A DNA stretch of 64,000 nt from Leptasterias polaris (taxonomy: Eukaryota; Echinodermata; Asteroidea; Forcipulatida; Asteriidae), in assembly GCA_037783415.1 (NCBI GenBank), contig JAZGTN010000037.1, positions 5,442,501-5,506,500 on the forward strand, read 5' to 3'. Positions 41,666 to 52,746 of the stretch are shown here, piece after piece. A model generated the notes under the pieces. The model worked only from the letters and a program-made list of their open reading frames with translations, had not been told where the DNA came from and did no database searches. Made by a program: the position numbers and the translations under genes. The first letter of the stretch is position 1. Every line of letters starts with the position of its first letter.

Positions 41666-42415
41666 TTATTCAACCATCTCGAGTAGTTAGAAACCTCGGT
41701 ATTCTAATGGATTCTACAATGAGTATGACCGACCAGGTAACCAATATATGCAAATCTGCTCTTCTACAAATTCGAAAAATAGGTCGAATCCGGCGCCATC
41801 TTGATGATGATTCTACTCTTTTACTGGTTCATGCCTTTGTCACTTCCAGACTCGACTCTTGCAATTCTCTTCTAATTGGTCTGTCAGATAGAGAACTTTC
41901 TAAAATTCAACGAGTTCAGAACACCGCTGCTCGCCTCGTCTCTCGCACCCCTCGTTCCCAACATATTACTCCCATCTTACAAGAACTCCACTGGCTCCCA
42001 ATCAAACTGCGTATCGTTTATAAGTTAAATCTTCTCACTTTCAAAGCTCTTCATGGCTTATCCCCTGACTATATATCTGATCTTCTCCATAAATATATTC
42101 CTGTTCGTCCTCTCCGATCTGCTGGCCAATCCCTACTCACGCAAACTACTTTTTCCACAAAATTGTATGGTCAAAGAGCCTTCAACTTCATTGCACCTTC
42201 ATTATGGAATGACTTACCTCTTAATATTCGCCAAGCTGGCTCTCTTCAGATTTTCAAGGGACTTTTAAAAACTCATTTGTTTGAATCTTTATTTGTGTAA
42301 CTTGCTTTTTAAAATTATATTCTTTTCTATGTTTTTTTGTTTTTGTGTTGCGCATAGAGGCTTCTGCATTATGCGCTATATAAATTTCTCGTATTATTAT
42401 TATTATTATTATTAA
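41666..42415 (+). mobile_element. CR1/L2-type LINE, 5'-truncated, with ATT tail
   Basis: An open frame of over 200 codons encodes the C-terminal part of a non-LTR reverse transcriptase: RNLGILMDSTMSMTDQV, then SRLDSCNSLLIGL, QNTAARLV, LHWLPIKLRI, LTFKALHGLSPDYI, and the GQRAFNFIAPSLWNDLP end block, stop at 42298-42300. The 3'UTR ends GCGCTATATAAATTT followed by an (ATT)n tail (about 42395-42414). 5' truncation is typical of incomplete reverse transcription. The frame is still fully open, so the insertion is young. Confidence 0.85.
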
Positions 42416-42667
42416 AGCCTCTCTTGATTTGGTCAATTGAGGGCGCTGTTTTTCTTATGCTTTTCTTTATGTTGAAAAGTGTGACATTTTATCTGTGAAT
42501 TACGGCCTAATGTGCAACATGTGAGCGTGGGAACAATTTGATTCTTGCTTAGACACATTATCTACAACTTAGGCTATATTTCATGCAAACCCCCTCCGGA
42601 GAGAACAAGAATCGTTTTCTAGAAGGATTTCATAGCCATGGCAATGGCCCATAGTGTATACATGTAC

Positions 42668-43214
42668 TGGGTGCGTTCGATTAGCTTCCCCGGGTCGACC
42701 CAGGTCTGACCCAAGTGCGTTCGAGCTTTGACGTCATTGTCGTGGCTCACCCGGGTGAGACCCAAGTGCCCTGCTTGTGGAGCAGGTTACTTGGGGCTGA
42801 CCCTGGTTTATGACGTCACTGACCGGGTGAAAAACTTTTCAATGGCCACCATTTTGTTTGTAATTCAGCAGGACATTTTCAGGAAGTTTGACACCACATT
42901 TTTACCATTAAAACAGCATTTTTGTGAGGAATAAGTATTATTTTATTCAAAGCCGGGTACCTTTGTATCACTGTGGGCTTGTAAAATCTTTTAACATTGC
43001 AGTTTTACCTTTAGAATAATTATTTTACAATCTTTTCGTGAATCCATGAGCAGTTTCGGACGTAATGTACACAAAGAAAGTAATTCCGGTCGGCTGTCCC
43101 AAGATGCATTGGTGTGAAATGCTGGGGGAAGTTGGCGTTCGATTAGCTCATGTCAGGGGCTCACCCGGATGAGCACACCGGGGTCGACCCGGGGAAGCTA
43201 ATCGAACGCACCCA
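42668..43214. mobile_element. Non-autonomous DNA element, TGGGTGCGTTCGATTAGCT ends
   Basis: 547 bp with ~35 bp TIRs (TGGGTGCGTTCGATTAGC, CCCGGGTCGACC). No coding content and no clear target duplication. Confidence 0.7.
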
Positions 43215-43326
43215 ATGGTTGGTGGCATATGCCCTAAGTACATGTATAGACCTACATTAACAAAGCCCACAAACTTCGAGGAGTTTTGGCAAACAGTAAA
43301 CAAAATATATATACTTTCCGAGTTCT

Positions 43327-43960
43327 AGTTTTACTGAAGGGTGTGTGTTTTGCACCCAAATAAATTAAGTCCAAACAACACAAGCACAAAGTAATAGTTA
43401 CTAACTTATAAATAAAGATAGTGTTACGGAATGTAAGTGTTTTTCACTAAAATAAATTAAGTCTAAACAACACAAACACAAAGTAATAGTAAAGTAATAG
43501 TACTCATTTATAAAATAAGTTCGTTTTACTGAAGAGTTTATGCGTTTCGCACTCAGATAACTTAAGTCCGAACAACACAAACACAGAAGCAATAGTTACT
43601 CATTTATAAATACAATGGCTTCTGACCGGCACCGAATGGCTTCTGACCGGCACCCTCCGAACAAAGATATTGACAAAATAGGGAGACCGCCAACATAGGG
43701 CTAGATAGCTCAGTTGGTAGAGCGCCGGCACGTTAAACCGGAGGTCGTTGGTTCAAATCCCGCTCTAGTCAATTTTTCTTTGTTCAACCCCAAATCATTT
43801 ATAAATACAGTTAGTTTTACTGAAGAGTATGTGTTTTGCACCCAAATAAGTTAAGTCCAAGTTAAGTTCTCCAAAGAACACAAACAAAAAGTAATAGTTA
43901 CTGATTTATAAATTATACTTTTACTGAATGTATGTTGTTTGCACCTGTTGTGTCTTTTAT
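43327..43960 (+). repeat. Tandem array, ~100-110 bp unit, about five copies
   Basis: Units begin GTTTTACTGAAG and contain TTTGCACCCAAATAA, TTAAGTCC and CACAAAGTAATAGTTACT. One unit is interrupted by the SINE at 43615-43794. Confidence 0.7.
43615..43794 (+). mobile_element. 5'-truncated copy of the dual-tRNA SINE, 15 bp TSD
   Basis: Flanked by TCATTTATAAATACA at 43600-43614 and 43795-43809. It contains a 21 bp tandem start (ATGGCTTCTGACCGGCACC), the second tRNA-like unit (43699-43770) and the TTGTTCAACCCC tail. It interrupts one unit of a tandem array. Confidence 0.8.
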
Positions 43961-44079
43961 GATAGATTGTCAAGATGGCAGATGTACATGTACCACTGTG
44001 CATAACGGCTTAAGGCTAGTAAGTGTACACGATTTAGAGAATCAAATCAGAGAGGAATGAGTTCAGAGGGGACTTTAAA

Positions 44080-44925
44080 CTCCAGTATATGGATCCAGAA
44101 TTTTACAACCAGTTTATGAGTCAATATCAACCAATGACATTGATGACCGAGGAACAGTTAACGTTGTCCAAGTGTCTGTTCCTGATAGTACACTGTATGA
44201 GTTACTCAGCAGTTCACCAAGATCTTTTTCATCTCTGCTATCATCATCAACGTCTGAAACCAACTTGACAAACTTTATCTACATCTGCGTGTAGCACAGC
44301 GAGAACACTACAATGGCCAACCAGGTTTCCAATCCCAAAGTTCTCATATGACACAGAAAATAATGAAACTTGCCAATGGGGAAAGAACAGTTCGAGAAAG
44401 ATGAACCTTTGATGAGCACCATAGGAATGACATAAGATATTTTGGAAAAACTCGCCAAAACCATTGAATCCCGAAGGGCCAGTCATGTGAAAACTGTGCA
44501 AAATTAACCCTTAGATTCTAATGAAGGACAACACTTTTTTGTCCAATCACGCCTGTTAACATTTGTAAAAGTCCACTCAGGAAGAAGATATGAAATCCGA
44601 AGAAGAGACTATAGTACCATGGGTGTTTTCAGCATAACTTGGACCTGTAACTCAACAGAGGCAGCAGAAGACATGAAGTAGCTATTGTACTTGAATGAGA
44701 TGAGGTCTTAAAGGAGATGAAAGACTTACCAAAGGCGTTTTGCCTGTTGTTTGGGTTGATTTATGCTCTTAACCTACACTACCCCAAAGTTTGTTTGAAG
44801 TCATCCGGAAGATATTCATGGAGCTCAATGGTGACCACTTGTCACAAAAAGTACAGACTCTAAAGAACAAAATTTGCCTTTTATTTATTTTTGTTTTGAT
44901 GTTTCATACCACTTAAAGAGTAGTG
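44080..44925 (+). pseudogene. Decayed copy of an uncharacterised multigene family (SAM-domain-3-like proteins of fish)
   Basis: Fragments in shifting frames: WPTRFPIPKFSYDTE (about 44310), DILEKLAKTIESRRA (about 44440), EVLKEMKDLPKAFCLLFGLIYALNLHYPK (about 44705-44785) and FEVIRKIFMELNGDHLSQK (about 44798-44855). Order and wording match a protein family abundant in fish and other aquatic genomes, often annotated as sterile-alpha-motif-3-like. Many stops and shifts; no function. Naming is from memory of the family, not a search. Confidence 0.5.
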
Positions 44926-45503
44926 TTTGAAACCAGCTGACCACTTGCCAAATTAATACCATATAATCATGTACTTTATTTATAGTTTAATTGAAAAAGA
45001 CATTTCTTCTACTATTTAGTTAAATAGTTTTATATTTTTATCTACACTTACAATGAGTTAAAATTGTTTTTTTCTTCTTAAATACAACAATTATAAAGTA
45101 GTTTTTTTTGTATAAAGGGCAACTGAAGCAAATCTTACTTTAAAAACTATTGTTTGTAAATTTTAATTCGTAACCTCCTTATGTCTTTGGCTAGAGACAC
45201 CCAGATACAGTACATTATCTTTATAATCCACTGAATTTTTCTCTTTTAAAAAGAACTTTATATGTTGGAACCTAGGCTTGAAATTTATATCATTAAACAA
45301 AAAATAATCAGAGGAAGTCAAATCCCGTAAACGCCTTCTACACCTTTATGATGTAGCTTGGTTTTGTTGCTTGCCGGGTTCGTATCTCCGGGGACACTCC
45401 TGCCACACCGGTCTTCGTTGAAAACAATAAAAGCGGGTTTGATTTTGACGTCAACGGTACTTTGGCGTCAGATTTCAATAGAAACAATCAAAATGCACTT
45501 CAA

Positions 45504-45691
45504 GGCTCAATTTCATAGAGCCCCTTATGCACAACAAGTAGCTAAGCACAACGTTAGTTGTGCTTACCACAATTACCAGCCAAAATACCGTCAAGTACAA
45601 TCTGTAACTGGTTCCCTGCCTGTTTTGCTTAGCAGCAAGTTGTAAAGCCATATTTTCTGCTTAAGCAGCAGCTCTATAAAATTAGGGTCAG
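45504..45691. mobile_element. Hairpin MITE family member
   Basis: GGCTCAATTTCATAGAGC and GCAGCTCTATAAAATTAGGG ends; contains GCTAAGCACAAC as in the decayed copy around 8660-8710. Confidence 0.55.
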
Positions 45692-46345
45692 GAGACAGTT
45701 TCAAAGCGCTGCTCGTGAATTTTCGTGCTAATTATAGCAGAAAATGTGCTGAAGCGTGAGGCGAGGCTCAGTGTATCCCACAGGCTGATGCATGTCAGTT
45801 CATGCACACAGTGCAGTGGAATGCTACGCAGTTATTTGGAAGTTTGCCCCACCGCACTGTGTTCCCATCCCTGTATTTCAAACATAGCTCCACACACAAT
45901 GTGGAAAGAATAGCGCAATCAAGCGCTGTATAAGAACTGCGTATTACTGGGTTTTTTTCAATTAAAAAAAAAATGTATGCCATTCCACAGTGTGCAAGAA
46001 TGATCACGTTGCGTGAGATTTTGTGTGCCCCCCCCCCGGAAAATTCTACCTCCCCCCCAACAATACGCCTTCTTCTGAATCAACCTTAGAAAGTAGCTTT
46101 TTGTTAACGCGTTAATTCTGCACCAGGAGTTAAGATAAATATATTATGAGAAGTCTTCTAAATGCTAATAAGGATCTTTATACTGGCGGCGTCTTCGGGC
46201 CATTCATCAAAAGAAAAGGAAGAATTCAACACAATATAAATCTAGTTCCTGTTTTGGTAATAAGTGCATCATGTTGTTATTTCAATTTTAAAGAAGAATC
46301 ATCAAACGTGAAAACCAAATACAGTGAGGGTTAATAATGCTTATG

Positions 46346-47026
46346 GGTCAACTCGGTCCGAGTCAACTCGGTCCGAAACCAACTCGGTCCGAAACCAACT
46401 CGGTCCGAAGCCAACTCGGTCCGAAAATTTTAAGTCTTCACTGTATGACAATATTCATCCCTACCCAGCTGACGTGATTTGATTAAGTTCGTGAATTGTA
46501 AATTGAATTAGTATTTGGCAAAACTTTCTAGGCGTCCACAAACAATATTTTTGGTCCTGAAAGTATAATGCATATCATTGGGCGCTATGTAATCTCAGAA
46601 ATTAAATAATAATCACCGCTTGAAAAAGGCATGATGATAAGAAAACCAAAGGAAACAAAATGGTAGAAAATGAACTTATCTTTGCATGCGCTTGTGTACA
46701 TTTTGTTTTGTTCCGAAAATAAAATAACAAATTTCCCAAAACACATACAATAAACAATATTAAAACAGTACGAATTAAATAACTAAAAATATCATGTAGG
46801 AACATCAAGGAAATTAATTTGTGTTTAAAAATAATATAAACAATAAGGCCTGCTCCGTGTTCACTTGAATCATAGAGATGCTTGAATCTACCTCCCCGCT
46901 CTGACCATACTCTGTTCGGACCGAGTTGACTTCGAACCGAGTTGGCTTCGGACCGAGTTGGTTTCGGACCGAGTTGGTTTCGGACCGAGTTGGTTCGGAC
47001 CGAGTTGGTTTCGGACCGAGTTGACC
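46346..47026. mobile_element. Second fold-back element, arms of tandem ~18 bp repeats
   Basis: The left arm (46346-46424) is about five units of ACCAACTCGGTCCGAA; the right arm (46914-47026) is about six units in opposite orientation, ending CGAGTTGACC. The 490 bp interior is AT-rich and non-coding. No target duplication is visible. Same architecture as 58085-59018 but an unrelated unit. Confidence 0.75.
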
Positions 47027-47909
47027 GGTACCCTTGTTTATAAAAAATAATAAGTTGTAGTTGATGGATTTAGGCCTCAGTGACTCTGGAGTATTTATAT
47101 TTAGTCGAGTAAATTTTTAAAAATAAACTAGGCACAGTATTGTATTTCCTTCAATAGATTATACATGAATTTATAGTTTTGAAGGTGGGTTGTACAAATA
47201 ATTCAAGAACCGTGTACTAGTTTCCAATCAAACAATCTGGCTATATTTACGATCAAGTCCACTTCGTGAATGCACTCCAAAAGTGTAAGTTAAAATAATA
47301 TAAAAATCGCAACATCTAAAAACTGACACAAGCAACTTGCAAAAAGAAGAAATTGTCCTTTGCCACAATTAAAAATTTAATAGTACACAACACATATTAC
47401 CACTGGGAAAGGAAATGGTGAACAAAATATACAGTTTTCAAAATTCTATATCACTAACAAAAATAATAGACTTGATTTCAAGTCTGAGATCGCGGTTATT
47501 TTTTGTCTGCATCAGCCATGCAAAAACGCCCATTGCCTCGTTAGATATATCGACAGTTGTGTGATGAAAGGCAATGAGTATCAGGCAGAAAAAAAAACCA
47601 ATCACGATCACGGACTTGGAACCAAGTCTGAGGACAAAAGTCTATGTGAGGACAACTGCTTTTGTAGAGTAAATACCATAAAAAAGAGAAGCAGCCCAGG
47701 GTTGTTGTTTTTGCTTTTTTTCAGTAAATTTGTGCAAGGTCAAAATCCAAAATAAGTTACTGCATAGTGATGGTTTGCGGTGACACCAAGTTCCTTACAT
47801 CCGTCTATCATGTTGTGGTGATTCAGAAAGAAACCAGTGGTTTGACATCATTATCAATATACAGGTTATATGGGTTTTGAGGCATTGCATGGTGAGGTAT
47901 CAATATATA

Positions 47910-48110
47910 TTTGGTTTGCGGTAACACCATGTGTATCTACTTGCTATAGGTAGATTTGTTCTTTGAGAACTTGTCTTGCTTGTTATTCTACTGCCGCGGA
48001 GTAGATTATTCGGAATTCGGGAGACTTCTCAGTTCTGAAAAGAACTGTCCTGGTAATATTAACTACTACCTGTGCGGGAGGTAGGAAATCGGCCGGGACT
48101 ACTAGTACTA
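47910..48110 (+). repeat. Fragment of the Penelope-like repeat
   Basis: Same block as 32735-32940 including CGGCCGGGAC at its end, here without the MITE insertion. Confidence 0.6.
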
Positions 48111-49000
48111 AACAGGTAGAGCCTATTTAGAGCGAAACAGTTTTTAACGGGAATGCTATTTTAAACTCGTGTACAATGTCTTAAATGTAAATAGTTATCT
48201 AACTAATATTAATTATTCATGCATCGTCAATCATTCTATATCCGATATGTGGCCGAGGGAGTCCCCTCAATGCTCACTCTTCCCCTCTTGTGTTAAAACA
48301 CCCCCGGAAAATCCTCTACAGAATTCCTGAGGTTCCCGGGACACAATGCAGCCTCGACCCCAAGCCACATGTTGAGCACCAAGATACAACTTATTAAACA
48401 CCACACAGAGATGAACCCAAACATGTATACGTTAAGTTAAGTTTACATACTTTCGATTTTCTTCAGTTAATATTGGTCTTGAAGCAAGCATACGTAGTGA
48501 AAAACTTTCGGACTCGAATAATAACAATACAAATCTCACCAAATCTGGCCGACATTTTAGTACTTGCCCATATTTTGTTCATAAAGAATATGATAATACG
48601 GTTTTTTAAAAATGTATTATTAAAAACAAAATTTCAAACTCTATATTCTATTTAATTACGAAGTTCCAGTTTAAAAAAAATTCAAGTCTGAAAGCTCTGT
48701 GATTATAAAATTTACACTAGTATGTATAGTACAATATAGTTATTTCCAGAGGGATATTTGAGAAACAATTTGAGAAAAAAACATTCGGAGATCTCACAAA
48801 TCATCGCTATTTATTACGATTGCTAACAAAACCCATAAACATGATCACCTAGTTCGATACTAGTATAATGCGCTTATTGGAAACTAGCAGGAGATGGAAG
48901 TTCACTCTCCTCCAAAAACAACTATTTATATACTTTTCCTTTTAAAAATGCAGATTTAGTATACACATTTATCAGGAAGACTGACACATGAAGCAACCAT

Positions 49001-49276
49001 GGGTCCAATTTCATAGAGCTGCTTAGCGGCCGATTTTGTGCTTATTGTACCGCGGTACGAATTTCCATTTCGAAGCGCTGCTAACCGTAAGGTTAGGGAA
49101 AGGCACGCTAATCTTTCGTTGCTTACTGTATGAAAATGAATGAAGTAACAATGCAAATCAATGGAAACGCGCAAGCTGGCCACCTAATTTTCTTGCTTAC
49201 GCTTTAGCAAATTTGTTCTCCTATAGTTAGCACGAAAATATGCTTATCGTTAAGCAGCGCTATGGCATTGGCCCCC
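49001..49276. mobile_element. Hairpin MITE (TTCATAGAGCTGCTTAG), inside duplication B
   Basis: Orthologous position to 38193-38469 in the duplicated block, almost identical. Confidence 0.7.
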
Positions 49277-49773
49277 GGTAAAACATTATTTCGACATAAA
49301 GCTATTAATTGCGGCTTACGCTCCGGCTCCGTGGCCGGGTTCTGTTTGACGCTGCGCTCATCCCAAATGAACACTACTTCAAACCAAGCATGAGGAACCC
49401 AAGTCGAGGTTTGGGAAAGGGCCCTCCACAGCTAACAGCACAAGCACCATTTAAATGATGGATACATTGTTTTTAATAATAATAATAATACAAATGTTAC
49501 TTTTACCGCGTATTTTCCATTAAAAGGAGAAGGAAAACATCTATCAGGACTTGGACACACATTATCATTTTTTCACCGTAATCTCTTTTTAACGCTTCAT
49601 CCGATCACCATTTAATTTTTGTGAATTTCACAATATTTATTCAATAAAAAAGGTGGAAAAATATATAATAATAGAGTAGAATATATAATGTTATTGTTTA
49701 ATAATAAACACTGTAATCATCTATCAGATAAAATGAGGCAAAAATCACCCTAACGGCAGTCTTACCTTATTTT

Positions 49774-50550
49774 TTATATATCAGTGTTGTTTATTGGTTT
49801 GTTTTTGTCTTTGTCATGTTTCCCACTGTAAATGGGACAGCCACTGCCAAGAATTTCTTTTCCTCTTGTGAGATCCGACGCTGGTATTTGTCCATCCAGT
49901 GCTTTGATGAATTCGTCGGGCTTGTAAAATACCTCCAACTTGCAGATTTTGAGGTTGTCGTTGACGGTAGCCACTAGGAAGCCATGCATCTCCACGACTT
50001 GCCCCTCGCCGAGGTTTTCCTTGTAGGAACCGTCGAACACTCCCCAGTGGCGCCACGAAAAAGCAACTCTGGGCGGTCCCGAAAAAACGTGTAACACCTC
50101 CCACGGAAAGCCTTTCTGGAAGGCTCCACGGAAAACGTCATGAGAACTTTCAAACGTGTGCTGGTCCGAGTCGTACAGCTGTTTGGAAGCCACTGAAAGA
50201 AGAGTGTTGTAGGTGCCGATCGTGGACGCTTTCTTTCCATCGAAGTTTTTACCGTTGACTTCAAATTGGTAGCGATCTGCATCGATGGTGGACCAAGTCT
50301 TGTAGTCAGGTAGATGAGTTGCTTCCGTTTCCCAAGTTTTCACGAGATTCTCGACAATCATTTCGAGTGAGCCGGGCTTGTGGTTCATAGTCTTGCCTTT
50401 GAAGTAGGCAAGATCAGCTGCACGATAGTCGGGCTTGCCGTGTCTCCATGCGGAGGGCGGGGCGTCCAAGTTGCCTCTGTCTGGTCGCACGAACTTGTAG
50501 GTGTCTATCATTTCCTGTAATTGCGAGTCAAGTTCTTTGGCAGAGCTCAT
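49774..50550 (-). CDS. Pathogen-related protein-like (SnoaL/NTF2-like fold), copy 2
   Basis: A 258-aa paralogue of 39002-39742. It keeps every family motif (FESSHDVFR, WEVLHVFSGPP, WRHWG). Substitutions before the tail: Leu to Ile in STIGTYN, Thr to Asn in NDNLKIC, Glu to Asp in ALDGQ, Ala to Thr in SDLTRG. The C-terminus then diverges and runs 12 residues further in a Lys/Asn-rich tail. Both copies remain open over the whole length, so both are probably under selection or the duplication is recent. The flanks are duplicated too, including an inserted MITE, which shows DNA-level duplication rather than retroposition. Function is not predictable from sequence. Confidence 0.87.
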   Translation of the reverse strand: MSSAKELDSQLQEMIDTYKFVRPDRGNLDAPPSAWRHGKPDYRAADLAYFKGKTMNHKPGSLEMIVENLVKTWETEATHLPDYKTWSTIDADRYQFEVNGKNFDGKKASTIGTYNTLLSVASKQLYDSDQHTFESSHDVFRGAFQKGFPWEVLHVFSGPPRVAFSWRHWGVFDGSYKENLGEGQVVEMHGFLVATVNDNLKICKLEVFYKPDEFIKALDGQIPASDLTRGKEILGSGCPIYSGKHDKDKNKPINNTDI

Positions 50551-50807
50551 GGTTGGTTTAGTTGGCGAGATTTAAAGATCTTTTCCACAGAAATAAGGGC
50601 AACTGCAAAAGGGGAAAATGTTAAATGGTACCGTTCCTATAAGATGGTAATGGCAAATAGTGACTGCAATTACACAGGTGACGAGGTCATGTATGATTAA
50701 GGCGCTTTATAAAATTTCTATAATTGATTGAATTGATTGATATGAGGAATGTGCCATTGCTGAAGGGTGCTATTATTTATATACCGTGCCCAATATTGTT
50801 TATCTTC

Positions 50808-51170
50808 TTTAAAGGCACTGGACACGTTTGGTAATTGTCGAAGACCAGTATTTTCACTTGGTGTATCCCAACATATGCATAAAATAACAAACCTGTGAAA
50901 ATTTGGGCTCAATTGGTCATCGAAGTTGCAAGAGAATAATGAAAGAAAAAACACCCTTGTAGCATTACTTTGTGTGCTTTCAGATGCATAATAAAAGGCT
51001 TTTATTATTTGAGTGAGAATATACCTCTTTCTCAAAAACTACGTTACTTCAGAGGGAGTGGTTTCTCACAATGTGTTATACTATCAACAGCTCTCCGTTG
51101 CTCGTTACCAAGTAAGTTTTTATGCTAACAATTATTTTGAGTAATTACCAAAAGTGTCCAGTGCCTTTAA
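50808..51170 (+). mobile_element. TTAA-flanked MITE, full copy
   Basis: 363 bp between TTAA sites with ~27 bp TIRs starting TTAAAGGCACTGGACAC. TTAA targeting fits the piggyBac or Kolobok superfamily. Confidence 0.8.
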
Positions 51171-51250
51171 ATATACAGGGAGCTCAAGAAAGTTTTACCA
51201 ATATTCTATAAAGTTATGATGTAATCATTGACCGAAAACTATATTCCCGG

Positions 51251-51594
51251 AGAACTCATGGTTTTACGGCGTTATTAGTTATACCCGTCCGTACTATTGA
51301 GTTATATCACTTGTACTATAAAGCGTTACATCACCGTATTTTATTTTGTCTTTTTGACGTTGCGATATTTATATCCGTACTATTGCGTTAAACCATCGTA
51401 TATTGCGTTATATCGATGTGATCGTTGCGTTATACCAGCCGTATTTATTGCGTCATATTGCCGTATTTTACGCGATAGCTCGGCGATAACATTGCAATGA
51501 ATTACGGTGATCATAACGCATAAATTACGAAAATGTAACGCGTTAATACGGCGATATAACGCAATTTTAACGCCGTAAAAATTATGAGTTCTCT
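51251..51594. repeat. Second palindromic TAACGCC/GGCGTTA-rich element
   Basis: Inverted ends AGAACTCATGGTTTTACGGCG and CGCCGTAAAAATTATGAGTTCT bracket a stretch full of TTGCGTTATA/TACGGCGATATAACGC words. A GAGCCACCGTAGAAA tail follows, as after the element at 28809-29076, which marks the two as relatives. Confidence 0.6.
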
Positions 51595-51853
51595 AGAAAT
51601 TGGCTAACATGAGCCACCGTAGAAAGCAGCCTTGTGGGACTGTGCAGTTTTTTGTTATGTTAGTGACTGTACAAACGTACTTCTAAAGTAAATAACTAAT
51701 TTGTATAGACGTTACGCATTGCTGCCTGCGCATGATCTGCCTATTCATCTACTTTAGAATGGCAGTGTCGGACGTTTGTGGTGGCGGACTCCACGTGAGT
51801 TTCTATGCCTTTAGATTTTTCTCTCACATGATTCGGTAATCTAGCTGAGTCTA

Positions 51854-52135
51854 TAGACCATGTGACCAGTGAAAAATATGTTTACAAAAGAGCCACAGAG
51901 CCTGGAGTTCATGAAGGCACAGTTTGCACACAGCTCATCAAGGGAAGAATACAAAAAATCTGATGTTTTATGGAGATTGCACTGTCTGATTTGTCTCAAC
52001 TTTTGATATGAAGAAAAGGGCGACACCTCAAAAGCTATACAGTGTTGTTGCTTTTGTAACATGGTCTACCTTTGTTTACAGATATAGTTACCTTGTACAT
52101 TCTAATGCATCCCAACAGGCAAGATACTACACATA
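51854..52135. repeat. Interspersed repeat X, copy 2
   Basis: The left part 51854-52064 has inverted tips AGACCATG/CATGGTCT. The remainder is the reverse complement of the corresponding part of 40202-40545. Confidence 0.65.
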
Positions 52136-52409
52136 GGCCATACGGGGTAAACTGTATCTTCTCGTCCCGTTCCGACCCCTGCGGGTCTAAGAGAACTCTG
52201 CAGTTTTAACAGAGTAATTGCTGGAGATTACGATTCCGAAAAGTTCTCCACAAAAACGCCAGTCAAGTTTGAGAAAATATCGACCAAACATTGCACCCGT
52301 GTACGGTTGTGATACGTCGGCTCGTTACATTTGGTTGGAATATCTGCGCACGGACACCATGTGATCCAATTTTGCCAACCACGACATATAGGTTACTAGC
52401 TTGACAATC

Positions 52410-52475
52410 AAAACAAACATGGCGGCGCTTACAGACTCCACAGCCTCCACACATTCCAGTGTATAACATTAACAT
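52410..52475 (+). other. Possible first exon with ATGGCGGCG start
   Basis: AAACATGGCGGCGCTTACAG starts a 15-codon frame and is a YY1-type initiator motif. A GTATAA donor-like site follows. The TIR element inserted 120 bp downstream. No continuation can be shown. Confidence 0.2.
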
Positions 52476-52603
52476 TATTTGAAAATTATCCTTTGTACTT
52501 ACCAGTGCGTTTGATTGCTTGAAGAACCTGTCCTTTCAATTATGTTTTGTTATTGTTTTACACGGGCAACGTCCAACGAACGGACCCAGAATGACACTCA
52601 ACC

Positions 52604-52746
52604 TAGTCTTGGCCCAAGACGTCAGTGATCGATAATGGATAGTGTACTGCGCTCCGTTACAACTCGTTACAGCGCGCCCTCTTGTGGCTTGAATTATCCA
52701 ACTTGACTAGCTCTCACTAACGTCTTGGGAATCTCGTTGCGCTGGC
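52604..52746 (+). repeat. Left terminal inverted repeat of the 3.7 kb element
   Basis: 143 bp matching the reverse complement of 56169-56313. It ends at GCGCTGGC, after which the two ends diverge. The flanking target duplication is 52595-52603. Confidence 0.9.

Larger units (their letters stand above)
44926..48192. other. Intergenic, repeats only
   Basis: Contains a hairpin MITE (45504), the tandem-arm fold-back element (46346) and a Penelope-like fragment (47910). No supported gene. Confidence 0.5.
48193..50632. repeat. Segmental duplication, copy B
   Basis: Second copy of the block at 37376-39830, same orientation. It has several small indels relative to copy A, for example extra bases near 48290 and a few-base insertion near 48920, all outside the coding region. 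Confidence 0.9.

Noticed and set aside
43699..43770. tRNA gene (cloverleaf with GTT anticodon position)
   Set aside because: It folds well, but position 33 is C instead of T, the anticodon stem has a mismatch, and the sequence lies inside a SINE with a 15 bp target duplication. Near-identical units at 21191-21262 and 21504-21569 carry a different anticodon triplet.
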